A stretch of 64,000 nt of DNA from Panicum virgatum (GCF_016808335.1 NC_053140.1:33100586-33164585); one strand, 5' to 3'; shown: positions 34,471-46,779, counted from the stretch's first letter. A program made the numbers and translations. The notes: a model not told the origin generated them from the sequence alone.

Positions 34471-35689
34471 TGTTGGCGCTCCTTAAGTACCTATTTTATT
34501 ATACAATTAGGAGTTGTTTTGGTAAATTTTTCGGGATGATTTATGTACTAACCCGCCACTTGGCGCCCGAACTTGACCATTTTCGATTTTGTCCTGGATT
34601 TTGGAGCATGTTGCATTTTGACAGGAATTTGGACATTTTCGGAGATGTTTTGACGCATGGTTACAACTGGGCTAAGATGAGGAATAAAAGAAAGATTCAA
34701 CACGCAAAAGATGGGACCGAAAGGGGCCAGAAAAGGCCCAGGCCGGCCGGCCTGGAGTCCTTGGGCCGGCCGGCCTAGCCCTTTTCGGAGTCCAATTGAT
34801 CTCGATTTTCTTTAGCGCGAAGTATGCGTCAACCCTAATCTATGTTTTACCAAAACCACCGACCATATCTTCCTATAAATACCCCGAAGCCGCCGTCAAA
34901 GAGAGGGGGGATCGCGGGAGCATCCGAGGGAGATTGCAGAGATCGCAGAGAAGAGCATCCAGAGATACATTCGAGTTAGACACAAGAGAAAGGTGACACC
35001 GGAGGCCTCATCGTCCCTCGGCGCCGCTGCAAGTTGGAGGACAGCAAGGGATCCATCCCTTGCCGGAGATTTCGTCACCATGATCGACTACGCTTCGCTT
35101 AGCTTCATGGGGTAAAGTCCTCGTTTGTTCATGGGGTTGTAAGGAGATCTTGAATTGTAATTGCCGAATCCTTTATGAGATTGATCTATCACGATTCTTG
35201 TTGATGATGCTTTGATGCCTAATAGTTCGCGACTTGGCTTTGGGTTTGTTTTGCTCTTGCATGGCTTACTTAGATTACATCAACTATCATGTTCTTGTTG
35301 ATTCGTTACCGATTATCCTCGTGTAGTGACAGTATGCGGGAGGGAAAGGTTTTGATCTTGGAACACACCTTTGGTAGATTAGATCCGTTTTTCGTTGCTT
35401 GGCGATTACATCTCTAGTGATCCTAGACCCTATGGACAAATGCTCTTCATATCTTGTGCACACACCTATCATTGCTCACTAGTCTAGATTGGATTAGATT
35501 AGTTAGATTAGATCTATTTCACACTCAATCACTCAATATAGATCTTTTACCAACATTATTAGTGCTTAGTTAAGCATAGTAATACACTTGTTCTGTGGAT
35601 TGATAAACCTTGGGGGAATATTCTAAGGAAAAAGCTACACAATCCGTGCGCTTGCGGTACGTAAATTGGCGCTCTAAGGAGCGTCAACA
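34471..35689 (+). mobile_element. Athila-type 5' LTR (LTR 1)
   Basis: 1219 bp from TGTTGGCGCTCC to GCGTCAACA, with a TATAAAT box at 34874-34880. It is the same length as LTR 2 (43598-44816). By eye I count about 34 substitutions and no indels between them (about 2.8%). The GGCCGGCCGGCC doublet is at 34741 and 34764. The five bases before it are GTGCT; no matching duplication was found because the right end of the element is missing. Confidence 0.5.
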
Positions 35690-35697
35690 AGCTTTTC

Positions 35698-35715
35698 TGG
35701 CGCCGTTGCCGGGGA
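35698..35715 (+). other. Athila primer-binding site
   Basis: TGGCGCCGTTGCCGGGGA, eight bases inside the LTR, is the tRNA-Asp-type site typical of the Athila lineage. An identical copy follows LTR 2 at 44825-44842. Confidence 0.5.
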
Positions 35716-35822
35716 ACAAGCGATTTTGCTACATTTAACTTTGTATTAATTTTGTTGGTTACTAACACCTAACCTTTTCCCTAGAAAATTTTTGTTTTCT
35801 TGTTTTTGTTTTGATTGTCTAG

Positions 35823-37078
35823 ATGGCCCATCTCATTCAACACGTGGAGGAAGGAGAAAAATCACTAAGGGATTATGCAAGCCCGCGATCGGAGATCTTC
35901 GACATGCAAAAATCAGATTCGGTGTTGCGAGCCACCGAGTACGAGATCAAGCCTCAAATCATCAAGATGGCGGCGGCAAACCCCTTCAGAGGAGATGAGA
36001 CGGACAACCCATATAGACATACCAAGTGGTTCACAATGCTATGCAACACGGTACAACAAGACGGAGTTCCGCTAGCTTGGTTTAGATGGAATCTTTTCCC
36101 ATACTCACTTGCGGAAGAAGCGAGAAGATGGTTTGCACTTGCATCCTTCGAGGTAAAAGGAAATTGGGATGACTTGATGAAGAACTTTTGCGAGCGGTTC
36201 TTTCCGTTAAGCAAGGTTCAACATATTCGGAAGCAAGTGATCAACTTCGCGCAAGGAGAAGAAGAAGGGATAGATCAAGCATGGGATAGATTCAATGGAT
36301 TGATTGAACAAGGACCGAAGCTCGAATTTTCCGGTGAAGTACTCTTGCATACCTTTTACTTTTCCCTAACCCCCGAGTGCATGCAGTTTGTTCAAATGTG
36401 TGCAGGAGGAGATCTCATGGAGAAAACACTCACGAAAGCTGCCCAACTCCTACAAAAAAATCAGCAAGGGTGCGGCCATGCGAAGATATTATGAAAAACG
36501 ATGTTCGGCAAGCTCCGAGGAAGAATCTCAAGTGCGGGTGCTTGCTGGAATTTTCAGAAAAGAGACATCGGAAGTGAGGGAAAAACAACTGAAGCATGGA
36601 AAAGTCATAGAGACAAACGACGATGAAGGAGCATCAATCTGGTGTGCAACGAAAGACGACACGAAAAAGAAAGGAAGAACCTTGGGCACCGCCAAATCGC
36701 TAAGGGAATTCGAGCAAATGGATTGGATACCAATTGACTTTTGAAGATTGTTCGACAAAGCAAGACCATATCCAAATCAGCGAGGAATGGCGAAGGTGAT
36801 AGCGGAAGACTTCCCGCCGGATAATCACACGGGATATACATTTGGCAAGGAATCGGCCGGTGATATTATTCGGAAACTTTTTGAAGAAAAAGAGGAAGAG
36901 ATTGACTTGGACGAAGTGCTGGAGGTCAAAAGGATCATGGGAGTAAAATCGGAATCATCACCCTACATGCACATAGCCCAAGTATATGCGATTGGAAGCG
37001 ATCAAGGCGAAGGTAATCCATCACCCACACCTCGTGTTGATTGCAAGATAGACAATAAAATGTTGCAATATTTTATGT
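35823..37078 (+). pseudogene. gag: Athila gag, copy 1 (three lesions)
   Basis: Starts at ATG 35823 (MAHLIQHVEEGEKSLRDYAS) and shows the Athila capsid region around NPYRHTKWFTMLCNT, WFRWNLFPYSL and DQAWDRFNGLIEQGP. Compared with copy 2 it has one extra A in the A-run at 36454-36460 (seven versus six), which shifts the frame. It also has a TGA at 36742-36744 and a single-base loss near 37047, just before the protease. It therefore cannot make full-length Gag. The region between about 36480 and 37070 matches copy 2 throughout, in shifted frames. Confidence 0.5.
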
Positions 37079-39166
37079 GACATTGGCGCACATGTTATTG
37101 TGATGAGTTCCAAGGTTTATGTTGAGCTTTTTAACGAAACACCGAACCTAGATGCTACAATCATTAAATTGATCATGGGAGATGGTAGATTAATCAAACC
37201 GCTAGGAGTGCTTAGAAATCTAAATGTTGCTATAGCGGGTAAAAAAATTCCTACCGACTTTTTTGTAATTAATACTAGTGATGATGAGCATGAATGCATA
37301 ATCCTTGGAAAACCCTTTCTCAAATTAGTAAATGTTGTTCTAGATGTTGGAAAAGGGATTGTCACTTTTGATCTAGATGGAGAGAAGCGCACATTTGAAT
37401 TTCATTCAAAACCGTCTTTTGCTTCACCTCTACCTCTTGATAACGAAGAGGTAGAGAGCATTCGTTCCATTGATTCTTTCAGAGATCCTCTCCAACGCGC
37501 TTTGGAGAATGGAGATGCTCAAGATGATCAAGACGGAGAACTAGTGGAAACAATGGAAGGGTTGAAGCTGCAACACGGGAATTTGGAGGAAGAAAAATTT
37601 GAAGACATTGGAGAATTAGATCAAGAAGAGGATGGTGCGCCCGATGTTGAGATGAAGCCACTCCCCAAGGGATTGAAATATGAATTTTTGGGAGATGGCA
37701 AGACTTTTCCGGTGATTATTAGCGATGAATTGAGCCCGGAAGAGACGGAGAAGTTGCTGAATTTATTGAAGAAGCACAAAAAGGTGATCGGCTACTCGAT
37801 TAACGACTTGAAAGGTATTAGCCCCGCTTTTTGCACACATCGTATACAACTCGAGGAGCAATACAAGCTGGTCGTAGAGCATCAAAGAAGGTTGAGCCAT
37901 GCTATGCGTGATGTGGTGAAGAAGGAGGTTATCAAATTGTTGAATGCCGGAATAATATACCCCGTGCCACATAGTGAATGGGTAAGCCCCATTCATTGCG
38001 TTCCAAAGAAAGGAGGACTCACGGTTGTGAAAAATAAGAAGGAGCAATTGATACCACAAAGAACCATCACGGGATGGAGGATGTGCATCGATTATAGAAA
38101 ATTGAATAAGACAACGAGGAAGGATCATTTTCCACTACCATTCATTGACGAGATGCTAGAAAGGTTGGCTAAGCATTCACACTTTTGTTACCTTGACGGA
38201 TACTCAGGATTCTTCCAAATACCTATTCATCCGGATGATCAACATAAGACCACATTTACTTGCCCGTATGGAACTTTTGCATATCGGAGGATGCCTTTTG
38301 GGTTGTGCAATGCGCCCGCTTCTTTTCAAAGGTGCATGATGCCTATATTTTCAGATTTCATAGAAGAGATTATGGAGGTATTCATGGATGATTTCTCGGT
38401 GCATGGTACTAGCTTTGAAAATTACTTGGCAAATTTGGAGAAAGTTCTTAAAAGATGTGGAGAGGTCGATCTTGTGCTTAATTGGGAGAAGTGTCATTTC
38501 ATGGTGAAAGAAGGAATTGTTCTCGGTCATGTTATCTCCGAGAGAGGGATAGAGGTGGACAGAGCAAAGATAGAAACTGTGGAGAAATTGCCACCACCTA
38601 CGGACATCAAATCTTTGAGGAGCTTCCTCGGTCATGCCAGATTCTATAGGAGGTTCATAAATTTTTTTTCAAAAATCACCAAGCCATTGACACAACTTCT
38701 CCAAAAAGATGTGGAATACATCTTCGATAGTGATTGTCTTCACGCATTTCGAACACTCAAGCAATCCCTCATAAGTGCTCCTATCATGCAACCTCCGGAT
38801 TGGAATCTACCTTTTGAAATCATGTGTGATGCAAGCGACTACGCCGTAGGAGCCGTTCTTGGACAAAGGAAAGAGGGAAAGGTAAATGCTATCTACCACG
38901 CAAGCAAGACTCTCAATGAAGCCCAATTTAATTATGCAACAACGGAGAAAGAATTGCTTGCCGTGGTATTCGCCTTCGAAAAATTCAGATCATACATAGT
39001 AAATTCAAAGGTGATAGTTTATACCGACCATGCGGCAATCAAGTATCTCTTGTCCAAGAAAGATGCTAAACCATGCTTGATTCGATGGATCCTATTGCTA
39101 CAAGAATTCGATGTGGAGATAAGGGACAAGAAAGGGGCAGAAAATGTTGTGGCCGACCACCTATAA
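37079..39166 (+). CDS. pol: Athila protease, reverse transcriptase and RNase H (copy 1)
   Basis: A 688-codon frame from ATG 37100; the protease start lies a few codons upstream. Protease: the D-I/V-GA catalytic motif near 37083, with the second conserved block [47 protein letters not shown] and the catalytic FMDD at residues 428-431, the Athila variant of YxDD. RNase [25 protein letters not shown] and YTDH. The frame ends at a TAA (39164-39166) where related polyproteins run on (VADHL then RM), so integrase is cut off by one nonsense codon. A linker rich in Asp/Glu separates protease from RT. Confidence 0.5.
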   Translation, partial: DIGAHVIVMSSKVYVELFNETPNLDATIIKLIMGDGRLIKPLGVLRNLNVAIAGKKIPTDFFVINTSDDEHECIILGKPFLKLVNVVLDVGKGIVTFDLDGEKRTFEFHSKPSFASPLPLDNEEVESIRSIDSFRDPLQRALENGDAQDDQDGELVETMEGLKLQHGNLEEEKFEDIGELDQEEDGAPDVEMKPLPKGLKYEFLGDGKTFPVIISDELSPEETEKLLNLLKKHKKVIGYSINDLKGISPAFCTHRIQLEEQYKLVVEHQRRLSHAMRDVVKKEVIKLLNAGIIYPVPHSEWVSPIHCVPKKGGLTVVKNKKEQLIPQRTITGWRMCIDYRKLNKTTRKDHFPLPFIDEMLERLAKHSHFCYLDGYSGFFQIPIHPDDQHKTTFTCPYGTFAYRRMPFGLCNAPASFQRCMMPIFSDFIEEIMEVFMDDFSVHGTSFENYLANLEKVLKRCGEVDLVLNWEKCHFMVKEGIVLGHVISERGIEVDRAKIETVEKLPPPTDIKSLRSFLGHARFYRRFINFFSKITKPLTQLLQKDVEYIFDSDCLHAFRTLKQSLISAPIMQPPDWNLPFEIMCDASDYAVGAVLGQRKEGKVNAIYHASKTLNEAQFNYATTEKELLAVVFAFEKFRSYIVNSKVIVYTDHAAIKYLLSKKDAKPCLIRWILLLQEFDVEIRDKKGAENVVADHL

Positions 39167-39169
39167 AGG

Positions 39170-40555
39170 ATGAACCATGGAGATGATGGAAAAGAACCTA
39201 TCGAGGATCAAATGAGAGATGATCACCTATATAGAATTCTCGACAAAGATAGTTGGATGAATGAAATAATAAGGGCAATAAAAGGGATGCCCTTGGATCA
39301 CTTGGACAAGAATGCAAAGAAAAGAGTGATCGCGGATAGAAGAAAATACTATTGGGATCCACCATACTTATATAGATATGGAGAAGATGGAGTCCTAAGA
39401 AGATGCATACCAAGGGAGGAACGTGAAGAAGTTCTAAGTAAGTGTCACTCGTCGGGATATGGAGGACATTATGGGCACTTTAGAACTCAAGCTAAGGTAT
39501 GGGCTAGTGGATTCTATTGGCCCGAGATGCATGAAGATGCGAAAAGATTTGTTTCGGCTTGTCCAGAATGCCAAAGGACGGGGAATATCTTACAAAGGAA
39601 TGCCATGCCATTGAACTACAATTTGCAAATAGATCTATTTGATGTCTGGGGAATCGATTTCATGGGACCATTTGTGAACTCACATGGATTTGAGCATATA
39701 TTGGTGATGGTGGACTATGTTTCTAAGTGGGTTGAAGCTATGCCATGTCGGAAGGCATCAACGGAGGAGTCCATACACATGGTTAAATCGGTTATCTTCC
39801 CTCGATATGGCGTCCTGAGAATCTTGATAAGCGATGGAGGAACACACTTCACGGGCAAAGACTTTGGTAAATGCTTGAAGAAATTGGAAATTGAACATAG
39901 AGTGTCCACGGCTTATCACCCCCAAACAAATGGACAAGCGGAAACTTCGAACAAGCAATTGAAGGATATCTTAAAGAAGACCATGGTAAAAGGAGGAAAA
40001 GATTGGTCGAAGAGACTAGATGATGCACTATGGGCATATCGTACGGCACACAAAACCCCGATTGGTATGACTCCTTATCAATTTGTTTATGGAAAAACAT
40101 GCCACTTGCCGGTTGAGCTAGAACATAAGGCGTATTGGGCGATGAAGGAAATGAACTTTGATGCGGAAGCCGCTGGGATTAAAAGGAGAATACAAATAAG
40201 CGAATTGGAGGAGTTAAGATTGAAAGCGTACAATAGTGCATCAATTTACAAAGAAAGGATGAAGAGATGGTACGACAAACGATTACAAAACAAGGAATTC
40301 AAAGAAGGAGACAAGGTCCTACTCTACAATTCAAGATTCAAACTCTTTGGCAAAGGAAAATTACAAAGCAAATGGGATGGACCATACGTCGTACACTCAG
40401 TTTCACCCACAGGAGCAGTGACAATCATGGATGCGAAAGGCGACCAATATGTGGTGAACGGACAACGACTAAAGGTATTCTTGGAGCCTGACGTCATGCC
40501 CCTTCATTACATCGACATATACACCATGGATGAGGAACCAGAACGTCAAGCCTAA
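39170..40555 (+). CDS. pol: Athila integrase segment (copy 1)
   Basis: 461 codons directly after the TAA, in the same frame as RT-RNase H, so it is the 3' part of pol and not a separate gene. The zinc-binding HHCC region includes [11 protein letters not shown] and CPECQ. The catalytic triad is D163 (GIDFMGP), D222 (ISDGGTHF) and E258 (GQAETSN), the retroviral-type DD35E spacing. The C-terminal part has KWDGPYVV of the integrase GPY/F module and no chromodomain. Intact as a frame; expression would need readthrough of the preceding stop. Confidence 0.5.
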   Translation: MNHGDDGKEPIEDQMRDDHLYRILDKDSWMNEIIRAIKGMPLDHLDKNAKKRVIADRRKYYWDPPYLYRYGEDGVLRRCIPREEREEVLSKCHSSGYGGHYGHFRTQAKVWASGFYWPEMHEDAKRFVSACPECQRTGNILQRNAMPLNYNLQIDLFDVWGIDFMGPFVNSHGFEHILVMVDYVSKWVEAMPCRKASTEESIHMVKSVIFPRYGVLRILISDGGTHFTGKDFGKCLKKLEIEHRVSTAYHPQTNGQAETSNKQLKDILKKTMVKGGKDWSKRLDDALWAYRTAHKTPIGMTPYQFVYGKTCHLPVELEHKAYWAMKEMNFDAEAAGIKRRIQISELEELRLKAYNSASIYKERMKRWYDKRLQNKEFKEGDKVLLYNSRFKLFGKGKLQSKWDGPYVVHSVSPTGAVTIMDAKGDQYVVNGQRLKVFLEPDVMPLHYIDIYTMDEEPERQA

Positions 40556-40713
40556 TGACGTTAAGCAAGGTAAGTTTGTAAATATTCTCTTTTAGATTTT
40601 ATTTTCATTGTTTTATTTCTATTCTGGACGAACTTTGAGTAAAACATAGGCTTCTAATTTATTGGTGTGCACCTCAGAAAAAGTTGGAGTCCAGGGGGCT
40701 GAAAAACCCCCTG

Positions 40714-40748
40714 GGCCGGCCGGCCCAACACCCCTAGGCCGGCCGGCC
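40714..40748. repeat. GGCCGGCCGGCC doublet (3' region, site a)
   Basis: Two 12-bp palindromes start at 40714 and 40737, 23 bp apart, in AT-rich non-coding sequence after pol. Three further sites in this element have the same spacing. Confidence 0.5.
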
Positions 40749-40958
40749 TAAGCCACTTCGTGTGAGAATCGGTCTCAATTTTTGGTAGGTACGAGATAAG
40801 GAAATTTCAAACATGTGCCTTATAGATTTCGCATGCCAAAACCGAAGATATTTTGGACTTCTCGTCCAAGTCTTTTCGGGATATAAATAGAGGCGCGGGT
40901 TAGATCTATTCCCTCATACTTTTCAATCTACACCACCACCTCGTGAGAGACTTCGACA

Positions 40959-41777
40959 ATGGCCGGTCCAGCGAGTGCAAGAGCCATGATTGCAGCAATG
41001 GAGATCGAGGAGAGGGGTTGGACGCCCGACACCCCCACGCCAAAGACGCCTAGCCCCATCTCGGCAACTGGTGCGCAGCCCCTCCTTGTCGAAGCGAAGC
41101 GATGTGAAGTTAAAGCCCCTCCGAAGAAATTCAATACTCAAGCAAGGATGAGCGTCGGAGGGAAGGGCCTTCAATGGTGCAATGAGAAGCTAGCTCAAGC
41201 CCAAAGGGTGGTCGTCGTCATCAGCAGCGACGAAGACGAAGGCGAGAAGCGACAAGACAAAAAGCCACCCGCGCCTAGGCATTCCTTGCGCCTCCTCGGA
41301 GTTAAAAGAAAGAACTACATCGAGCACACCCCAGAGCCGAAGGACTATGCTGGAGACAGCGATTGGGAGAGCATCATGAGCCCTGGTTCATGGGGTGCCA
41401 CTGGTCGTGACTACGATGATGATTAGCCGGGGTGGGCCGAAGAGGAGAGAAAAGAGGAAGACGACCCCTCCGGAGGAGATAGCGGCAAGAAGAAGAAGGA
41501 CGACGACGAACCCGAGGACGACAGCCTCAACGGCAGCGGGCATCACTTCTGGTGCTGTTTCAAGTGCCGCAATGAAATCGCGGACCTCCATGCCACCATT
41601 GATAGGTGCCACGATCGAATCATGGCAATGGATAGAAGGATGGACGACATCGAGAGCTTGGCCGAAAGAGATTACAACTTCCTTCTCCGCAACATAAGGA
41701 AGTTATTCGGGATGGTCGGAAATCTACAAAAGCAAGGAGGAGGGCGTCCAAGATGCAATTGCCCGAGGTGCCGTTGA
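40959..41777 (+). pseudogene. Athila third ORF in the env-like position, with one in-frame TAG
   Basis: Starts MAGPASARAMIAAMEIEERG. The 155-codon first part ends at TAG 41424-41426, but the same frame stays open for another 116 codons to TGA 41775-41777. The whole has a Pro/Thr-rich N-terminus, an acidic SSDEDEGEK stretch followed by a basic region, and a long Asp/Glu/Lys run. Next come FWCCFKCRNEI, a probable coiled coil (about 41590-41730), and a C-terminal CNCPRCR. Athila elements often carry an env-like ORF here; I see no signal peptide or membrane segment, so this is not a typical one. Function unknown. Confidence 0.5.
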
Positions 41778-43597
41778 GAATACCGACGAGTGTCACACCC
41801 ATCTTTTATATCATTGCGACGAGGATGCCGCATAATCTAAGCATGGGGGGGAAGGTGTGACGACTCGTAGATTGAATTATGGTCTTTGTTTACTCGAAAG
41901 TTCGTCGTGTGAGTGTGCTTTATTTTTCGCATGTGTGAGAGTCATAGTTTAGCGTTGTGTGCTTTATTTTTCGCATGTGTGAGAGTGAGTCTTAAATTAG
42001 TGTTGAGTCATGAAAACAAAATAAAACGAGTCTTTGTTTTTTTTGTTGGATCGTGCAATTTTATTTATGCATTCAGTTTTACTTTATTTTCTTTAAAGCA
42101 ATTGTTCACGAGCATTGTCATGAAAATTATTTCGTATTTGTGGAGCTTAGTAGATTATTCGTTCATGTTAATACCCACACTTGAGCTTTGATCTAGCACT
42201 TGGTTTTGATTACGCTTGCGAGTAAGGCATGATTTGGAGGACTTTAATTTCATAAAAATAATAAAACCCCAACAAACATAAGGTTGATCAAGTCCTTGAC
42301 AAGTCGAGAGTAAAAATCCTATCATCCAAAAGCTTTATTCGTTCCACCATAAGTATTGGATGTACATTGAGTTGAGTTAGGATTTCTTTCTCTTGGGAGT
42401 TTTAATTTCGAGCAATGATCATGTCCGTATTTTTTTCATCTCTGAATTGCTAGCCACATCAATATTCGGTAATGAGAATTCCTCATTGGAACAACTCATG
42501 AGATATACCGGATTCCAAAACCCGAACCCGAGATTATCTTATTTATTATTGTCTTCCTTGACCACAACCCAATTATGAGGATACGTTCTGTTTCTGCGCA
42601 TGATTTGTATAAAACATAACTTTGGGATGAAGAAAGGAAGGAGTACTGGAAAGACGGACCGAATCCGACCTGGGAAAGCACCAGGCCGGCCAGCCTACAC
42701 CTCTTGAGCCGGCCGGCCTAGGCCTCTCTGGTCTCGGTTCGGACTCTAAAAATTTAGGGAGCCACTTTGGAGATTTGTCTATCTATGTTTTATAGAAAGT
42801 GTCCTATGAAAAGGTTCGGAGAAGAGAAAGAAAATTCGGGAGAAAGAAAGAAAGGAAAAAAATGTATGAGAAGAAAAAAAATAAATGAAGGGATTCTATG
42901 GTTAGAGAAGTGCAAAGAGATATCACCTTGTTGTTTGAGAACAATATCCTCAATTCCAACCATGTGCAATCCGACAACGAGGACGATGCTTGTGCCTTGA
43001 AGTCAATCTTTTTGTATGCCTTTGCACATGTCCATCATTCTAAATCTTCTTACCCTTGAACCCTTTACACTATGGAGAAACTCTTGTGATCATTGGCTCG
43101 GAAGGTAAGCAATCATTAGAAGGTTTTCTTAATTTGACAATATATGTATATACTTTGCTAAGCCTCACCTATAGCCCCACTTTATACTTGAGAGACTTTT
43201 GGGAGATGAGAGTTTGCAAAATAAAAATAGGATAGCCGCTTATATCGAGAGACATGAAAGGACTTGTGCAAGAATTTTTGGTCTAACCTTTGTTGCAGGG
43301 CATTTTGTTTCTTAAATAAAAAAGAGAGAGAAAAACCTCCAAGGATGGCAAGAACAGCAAGTATTGTCGATATTCGAGTTGCCGGCTAAAGGTAAGAGTT
43401 GTGGAGTAATATTGGATGAGTTTTTAAACGCCCATGATATGATTATCCTCGCTGCTCCTCTGACCTTTGTTTGAAGAAATATTGTTAGACTTGTTTGCAT
43501 AAGTCAATTTTGCAGTTCAAGAACTCTTGAGTGACCCATGGAAGGATTTGATGATTTGATTTGCTCGAGGACGAGCAAAAGCTAAGCATGGGGGGAA
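41778..43597 (+). other. Athila 3' untranslated region and polypurine tract
   Basis: Non-coding, with a tandem duplication of TGTGCTTTATTTTTCGCATG near 41915 and 41958, and a purine tract ending GCATGGGGGGAA (43586-43597) immediately before LTR 2. A run of purine-rich AGAAAGAAAG lies near 42830-42890. No further ORF was recognised. Confidence 0.5.
42684..42718. repeat. GGCCGGCC doublet (3' region, site b)
   Basis: GGCCGGCCAGCC at 42684 and AGCCGGCCGGCC at 42707, again 23 bp apart, each with one change from the perfect palindrome. Confidence 0.5.
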
Positions 43598-44816
43598 TGT
43601 TGGCGCTCCTTAAGTACCCATTTTATTATACAATTAGGAGTTGTTTTGGTAAATTCTTCGGGATGATTTATGTACTAACCCGCCACTTGGCACCCGAACT
43701 TGACCGTTTTCGATTTTGTCCTGGATTTTGGAGCATGTTGCATTTTGACATGAATTTGGACATTTTCGGAGATGTTTTGACGCATGGTTACAACTGGGCT
43801 AAGATGAGGAATAAAAGGAAGATTCAACACGCAAAAGATGGGACCGAAAAGGGCCAGAAAAGGCCCAGGCCGGCCGGCCTGGAGTCCTTGGGCCGGCCGG
43901 CCTAGCCCTTTTCGGAGTCCAATTGATCTCGGTTTTCTTCAGCGCGAAGTATGCGTCAACCCTAATCTATGTTTTACCAAAACCACCGACCATATCTTCC
44001 TATAAATACCCCGAAGCCGCCGTCAAAGAGAGGGGGGATCGCGGGAGCATCCGAGGGAGATTGCAGAGATCGCAGAGAAGAGCATCCAGAGATACATTCG
44101 AGTTAGACACAAGAGAAAGGCGACACCGGAGGCCTCATCGTCCCTCGGCGCCGCTGCAAGTTGGAGGACAGCAAGGGATCCATCCTTTGCCGGAGATTTC
44201 GTCACCATGACTGACTACGCTTCGCTTAGCTTCATGGGGTAAAGTCCTCGTTTGTTCATGGGGTTGTAAGGAGATCTTGAGTTGTAATTGCCGAATCCTT
44301 TATGAGATTGATCTATCACGATTCTTGTTGATGATGCTTTGATGCCTAATAGTTCGCGACTTGGCTTTGGGTTTGCTTTGCTCTTGCATGGTTTACTTAG
44401 ATTACATCAACTATCGTGTTCTTGTTGATTCGTTACCGATTATCCTCGTGTAGTGACAGTATGCGGGAGGGAAAGGTTTTGATCTTGGAACACACCTTTG
44501 GTAGATTAGATCCGTTCTTCGTTGCTTGGCGATTACATCTCTAGTGATCCTAGACCCTATGGATAAATGCTCTTCATATCTTGTGCACACATCTATCATT
44601 GCTCACAAGTCTAGATTAGATTAGATTGGTTAGATTAGATCTATTTCACACTCAAACATTCAATACAGATCTTTTACCAACATCATTAGTGCTTAGTTAA
44701 GCATAGTAATACACTTGTTCCGTGGATTGATAAACCTTGGGGGAATACTCTAAGGGAAAAGCTACACGATCCGTGTGCTTGCGGTACGTAAATTGGCGCT
44801 TTAAGAAGCGTCAACA
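43598..44816 (+). mobile_element. Athila LTR 2, shared between internal regions 1 and 2
   Basis: 1219 bp, TGTTGGCGCTCC to GCGTCAACA, with TATAAAT at 44001-44007 and the GGCCGGCCGGCC doublet at 43868 and 43891. A polypurine tract precedes it and a primer-binding site follows it, so it is both the 3' LTR of copy 1 and the 5' LTR of copy 2. Confidence 0.5.
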
Positions 44817-44949
44817 AGCTTTTCTGGCGCCGTTGCCGGGGAACAAGCGATTGTGCTACGTTTAACTTTGTATTAATTTTGTTGGTTACTAACACCTAAC
44901 CTTTTTCCTAGAAAATTTTTGTTTTCTTGTTTTTGTTTTGATTGTCTAG

Positions 44950-46740
44950 ATGGGCCATCTCATTCAACACGTGGAGGAAGGTGAAAAATCACTAAGGGAT
45001 TATGCAAGCCCGCGATCGGAGGACTTCGACATGCAAAAATAAGATTCGGTGTTGCGAGCCACCGAGTACGAGATCAAGCCTCAAATCATCAAGATGGTGG
45101 CGGCAAACCCCTTTAGAGGAGATGAGACGGACAACCCATATAGACATATCAAGTGGTTCATAATGCTATGCAACACGGTACAACCAGACGGAGTTCCGCT
45201 AGCTTGGTTTAGATGGAATCTTTTCCCATACTCACTTGCGCAAGAAGCGAGAAGATGGTTTGCACTTGCACCCTTCGAGGTAAAAGGAAATTGGGATGAC
45301 TTGATGAAGAAATTTTGCGAGCGGTTCTTTCCGTTAAGCAAGATTCAACATATTCGGAAGCAAGTGATCAACTTCGCGCAAGGAGAAGAAGAAGGGATAG
45401 ATCAAGCATGGGATAGATTCAATGGATTGATTGAACAAGGACCGAAGCTCGGATTTTCCGGTGAAGTACTCTTGCATACCTTTTACTTTTCCCTAACCTC
45501 CGAGTGCATGCAGTTTGTTCAAATGTGTGCAGGGGGAGATCTCATGGAGAAAACACTCACGGAAGCCGCCCAACTCCTACAAAAAATCAGCAAGGGTGCG
45601 GCCATGCGAAGAGATTGGGAAAAACGATGTTCGGCAAGCTCCGAGGAAGAATCTCAAGTAAGGGTGCTTGCTGGAATTTTCAGAAAAGAGGCATCGGAAG
45701 TGAGGGATGAACAACCGAAGCATGGGAAAGTCATAGAGACAAACCACGATGAAGAAGCATCGATCCGGAGTGCAACGAAAGATGACCCGGAAAAGAAAGG
45801 AAGAACCATGGGCACCGCCAAATCGCTAAGGGAATTCGAGCAAATGGATTGGATACCAATTGACTTCGGAAGATTGTTCGACAAAGCGAGACCGCATCCA
45901 AATCAGCGAGGAATGGCGAAGGTGATAGCGGAAGACTTCCCGCCGGATAATCACACGGGATATACATTTGGCAAGGAATCGGCCGGTGATATTATTCGGA
46001 AACTTTTTGAAGAAAAAGAGGAAGAGTTCGACTTGGACGAAGTGCTGGAGATCAAAAGGACATTGGGAGTGAACTCGGAATCGTCACCCTACGCGCACAT
46101 AGCCCAAGTATATGCGATTGGAAGCGATCAAGGTGAAGGTAACCCATCACCCACACCTCGTGTTGATTGCATAATAGAAGGAATAAAATGTTGCAATGTT
46201 CTATGTGACGTTGGCGCCCATGTTAGTGTGATGAGTTCCAAGGTTTATGTTGAGGTTTTTAACGAAACGTCAAACCTAGATGCCACAATCATTAAATTGA
46301 TCATGGGAGATGGTAGATTAATCAAACCGCTAGGAGTGCTTAGAAATCTAAATGTTGCTATAGCGGGTAAAAAAATTCCTACCGACTTTTTTGTAATTAA
46401 TACTAGTGATGATGAGCATGAAGGCATAATCCTTGGAAAACCCTTTCTCAAATTAGTAAATGCTGTTCTAGATGTTGGAAAAGGGATTGTCACTTTTGAT
46501 CTAGATGGAGAGAAGCGCACATTTGAATTTCATTCAAAACCGTCTTTTGCTTCACCTCTACCTCTTGATAACGAAGAGGTAGAGAGCATTCATTCGATTG
46601 ATTCTTTCAGGGATCCTCTCCAACGCGCTTTGGAGAATGGAGATGCTCAAGATGATCAAGACGGAGAACTAGTGGAAACAATGGAAGGGTTGAAGCCGCA
46701 ACACGGGAATTTAGAGGATTAAAAATTTGAAGACATTTGA
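44950..46740 (+). pseudogene. gag: Athila gag-protease, copy 2
   Basis: ATG at 44950, then TAA after 30 codons (45040-45042), then one open frame of 557 codons (45049-46722). This frame keeps the capsid region, the stretch broken in copy 1, and the protease with LCDVGAHVSVMSS and IILGKPFLK. Further stops at 46720-46722 and 46738-46740 separate it from RT. It is useful as the intact reference for the three lesions of copy 1. Confidence 0.5.
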
Positions 46741-46779
46741 GAATTAGATCAAGAAGAGGATGGTGCGCCCGATGTTGAG

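Noticed and set aside
34741..34775. GGCCGGCC (FseI-type) and GGCGCGCC (AscI-type, 20852) sites considered as cloning-vector traces
   Set aside because: The GGCCGGCC words recur inside homologous LTRs and 3' region with conserved spacing. GGCGCGCC is part of a gypsy primer-binding region. No vector sequence adjoins.
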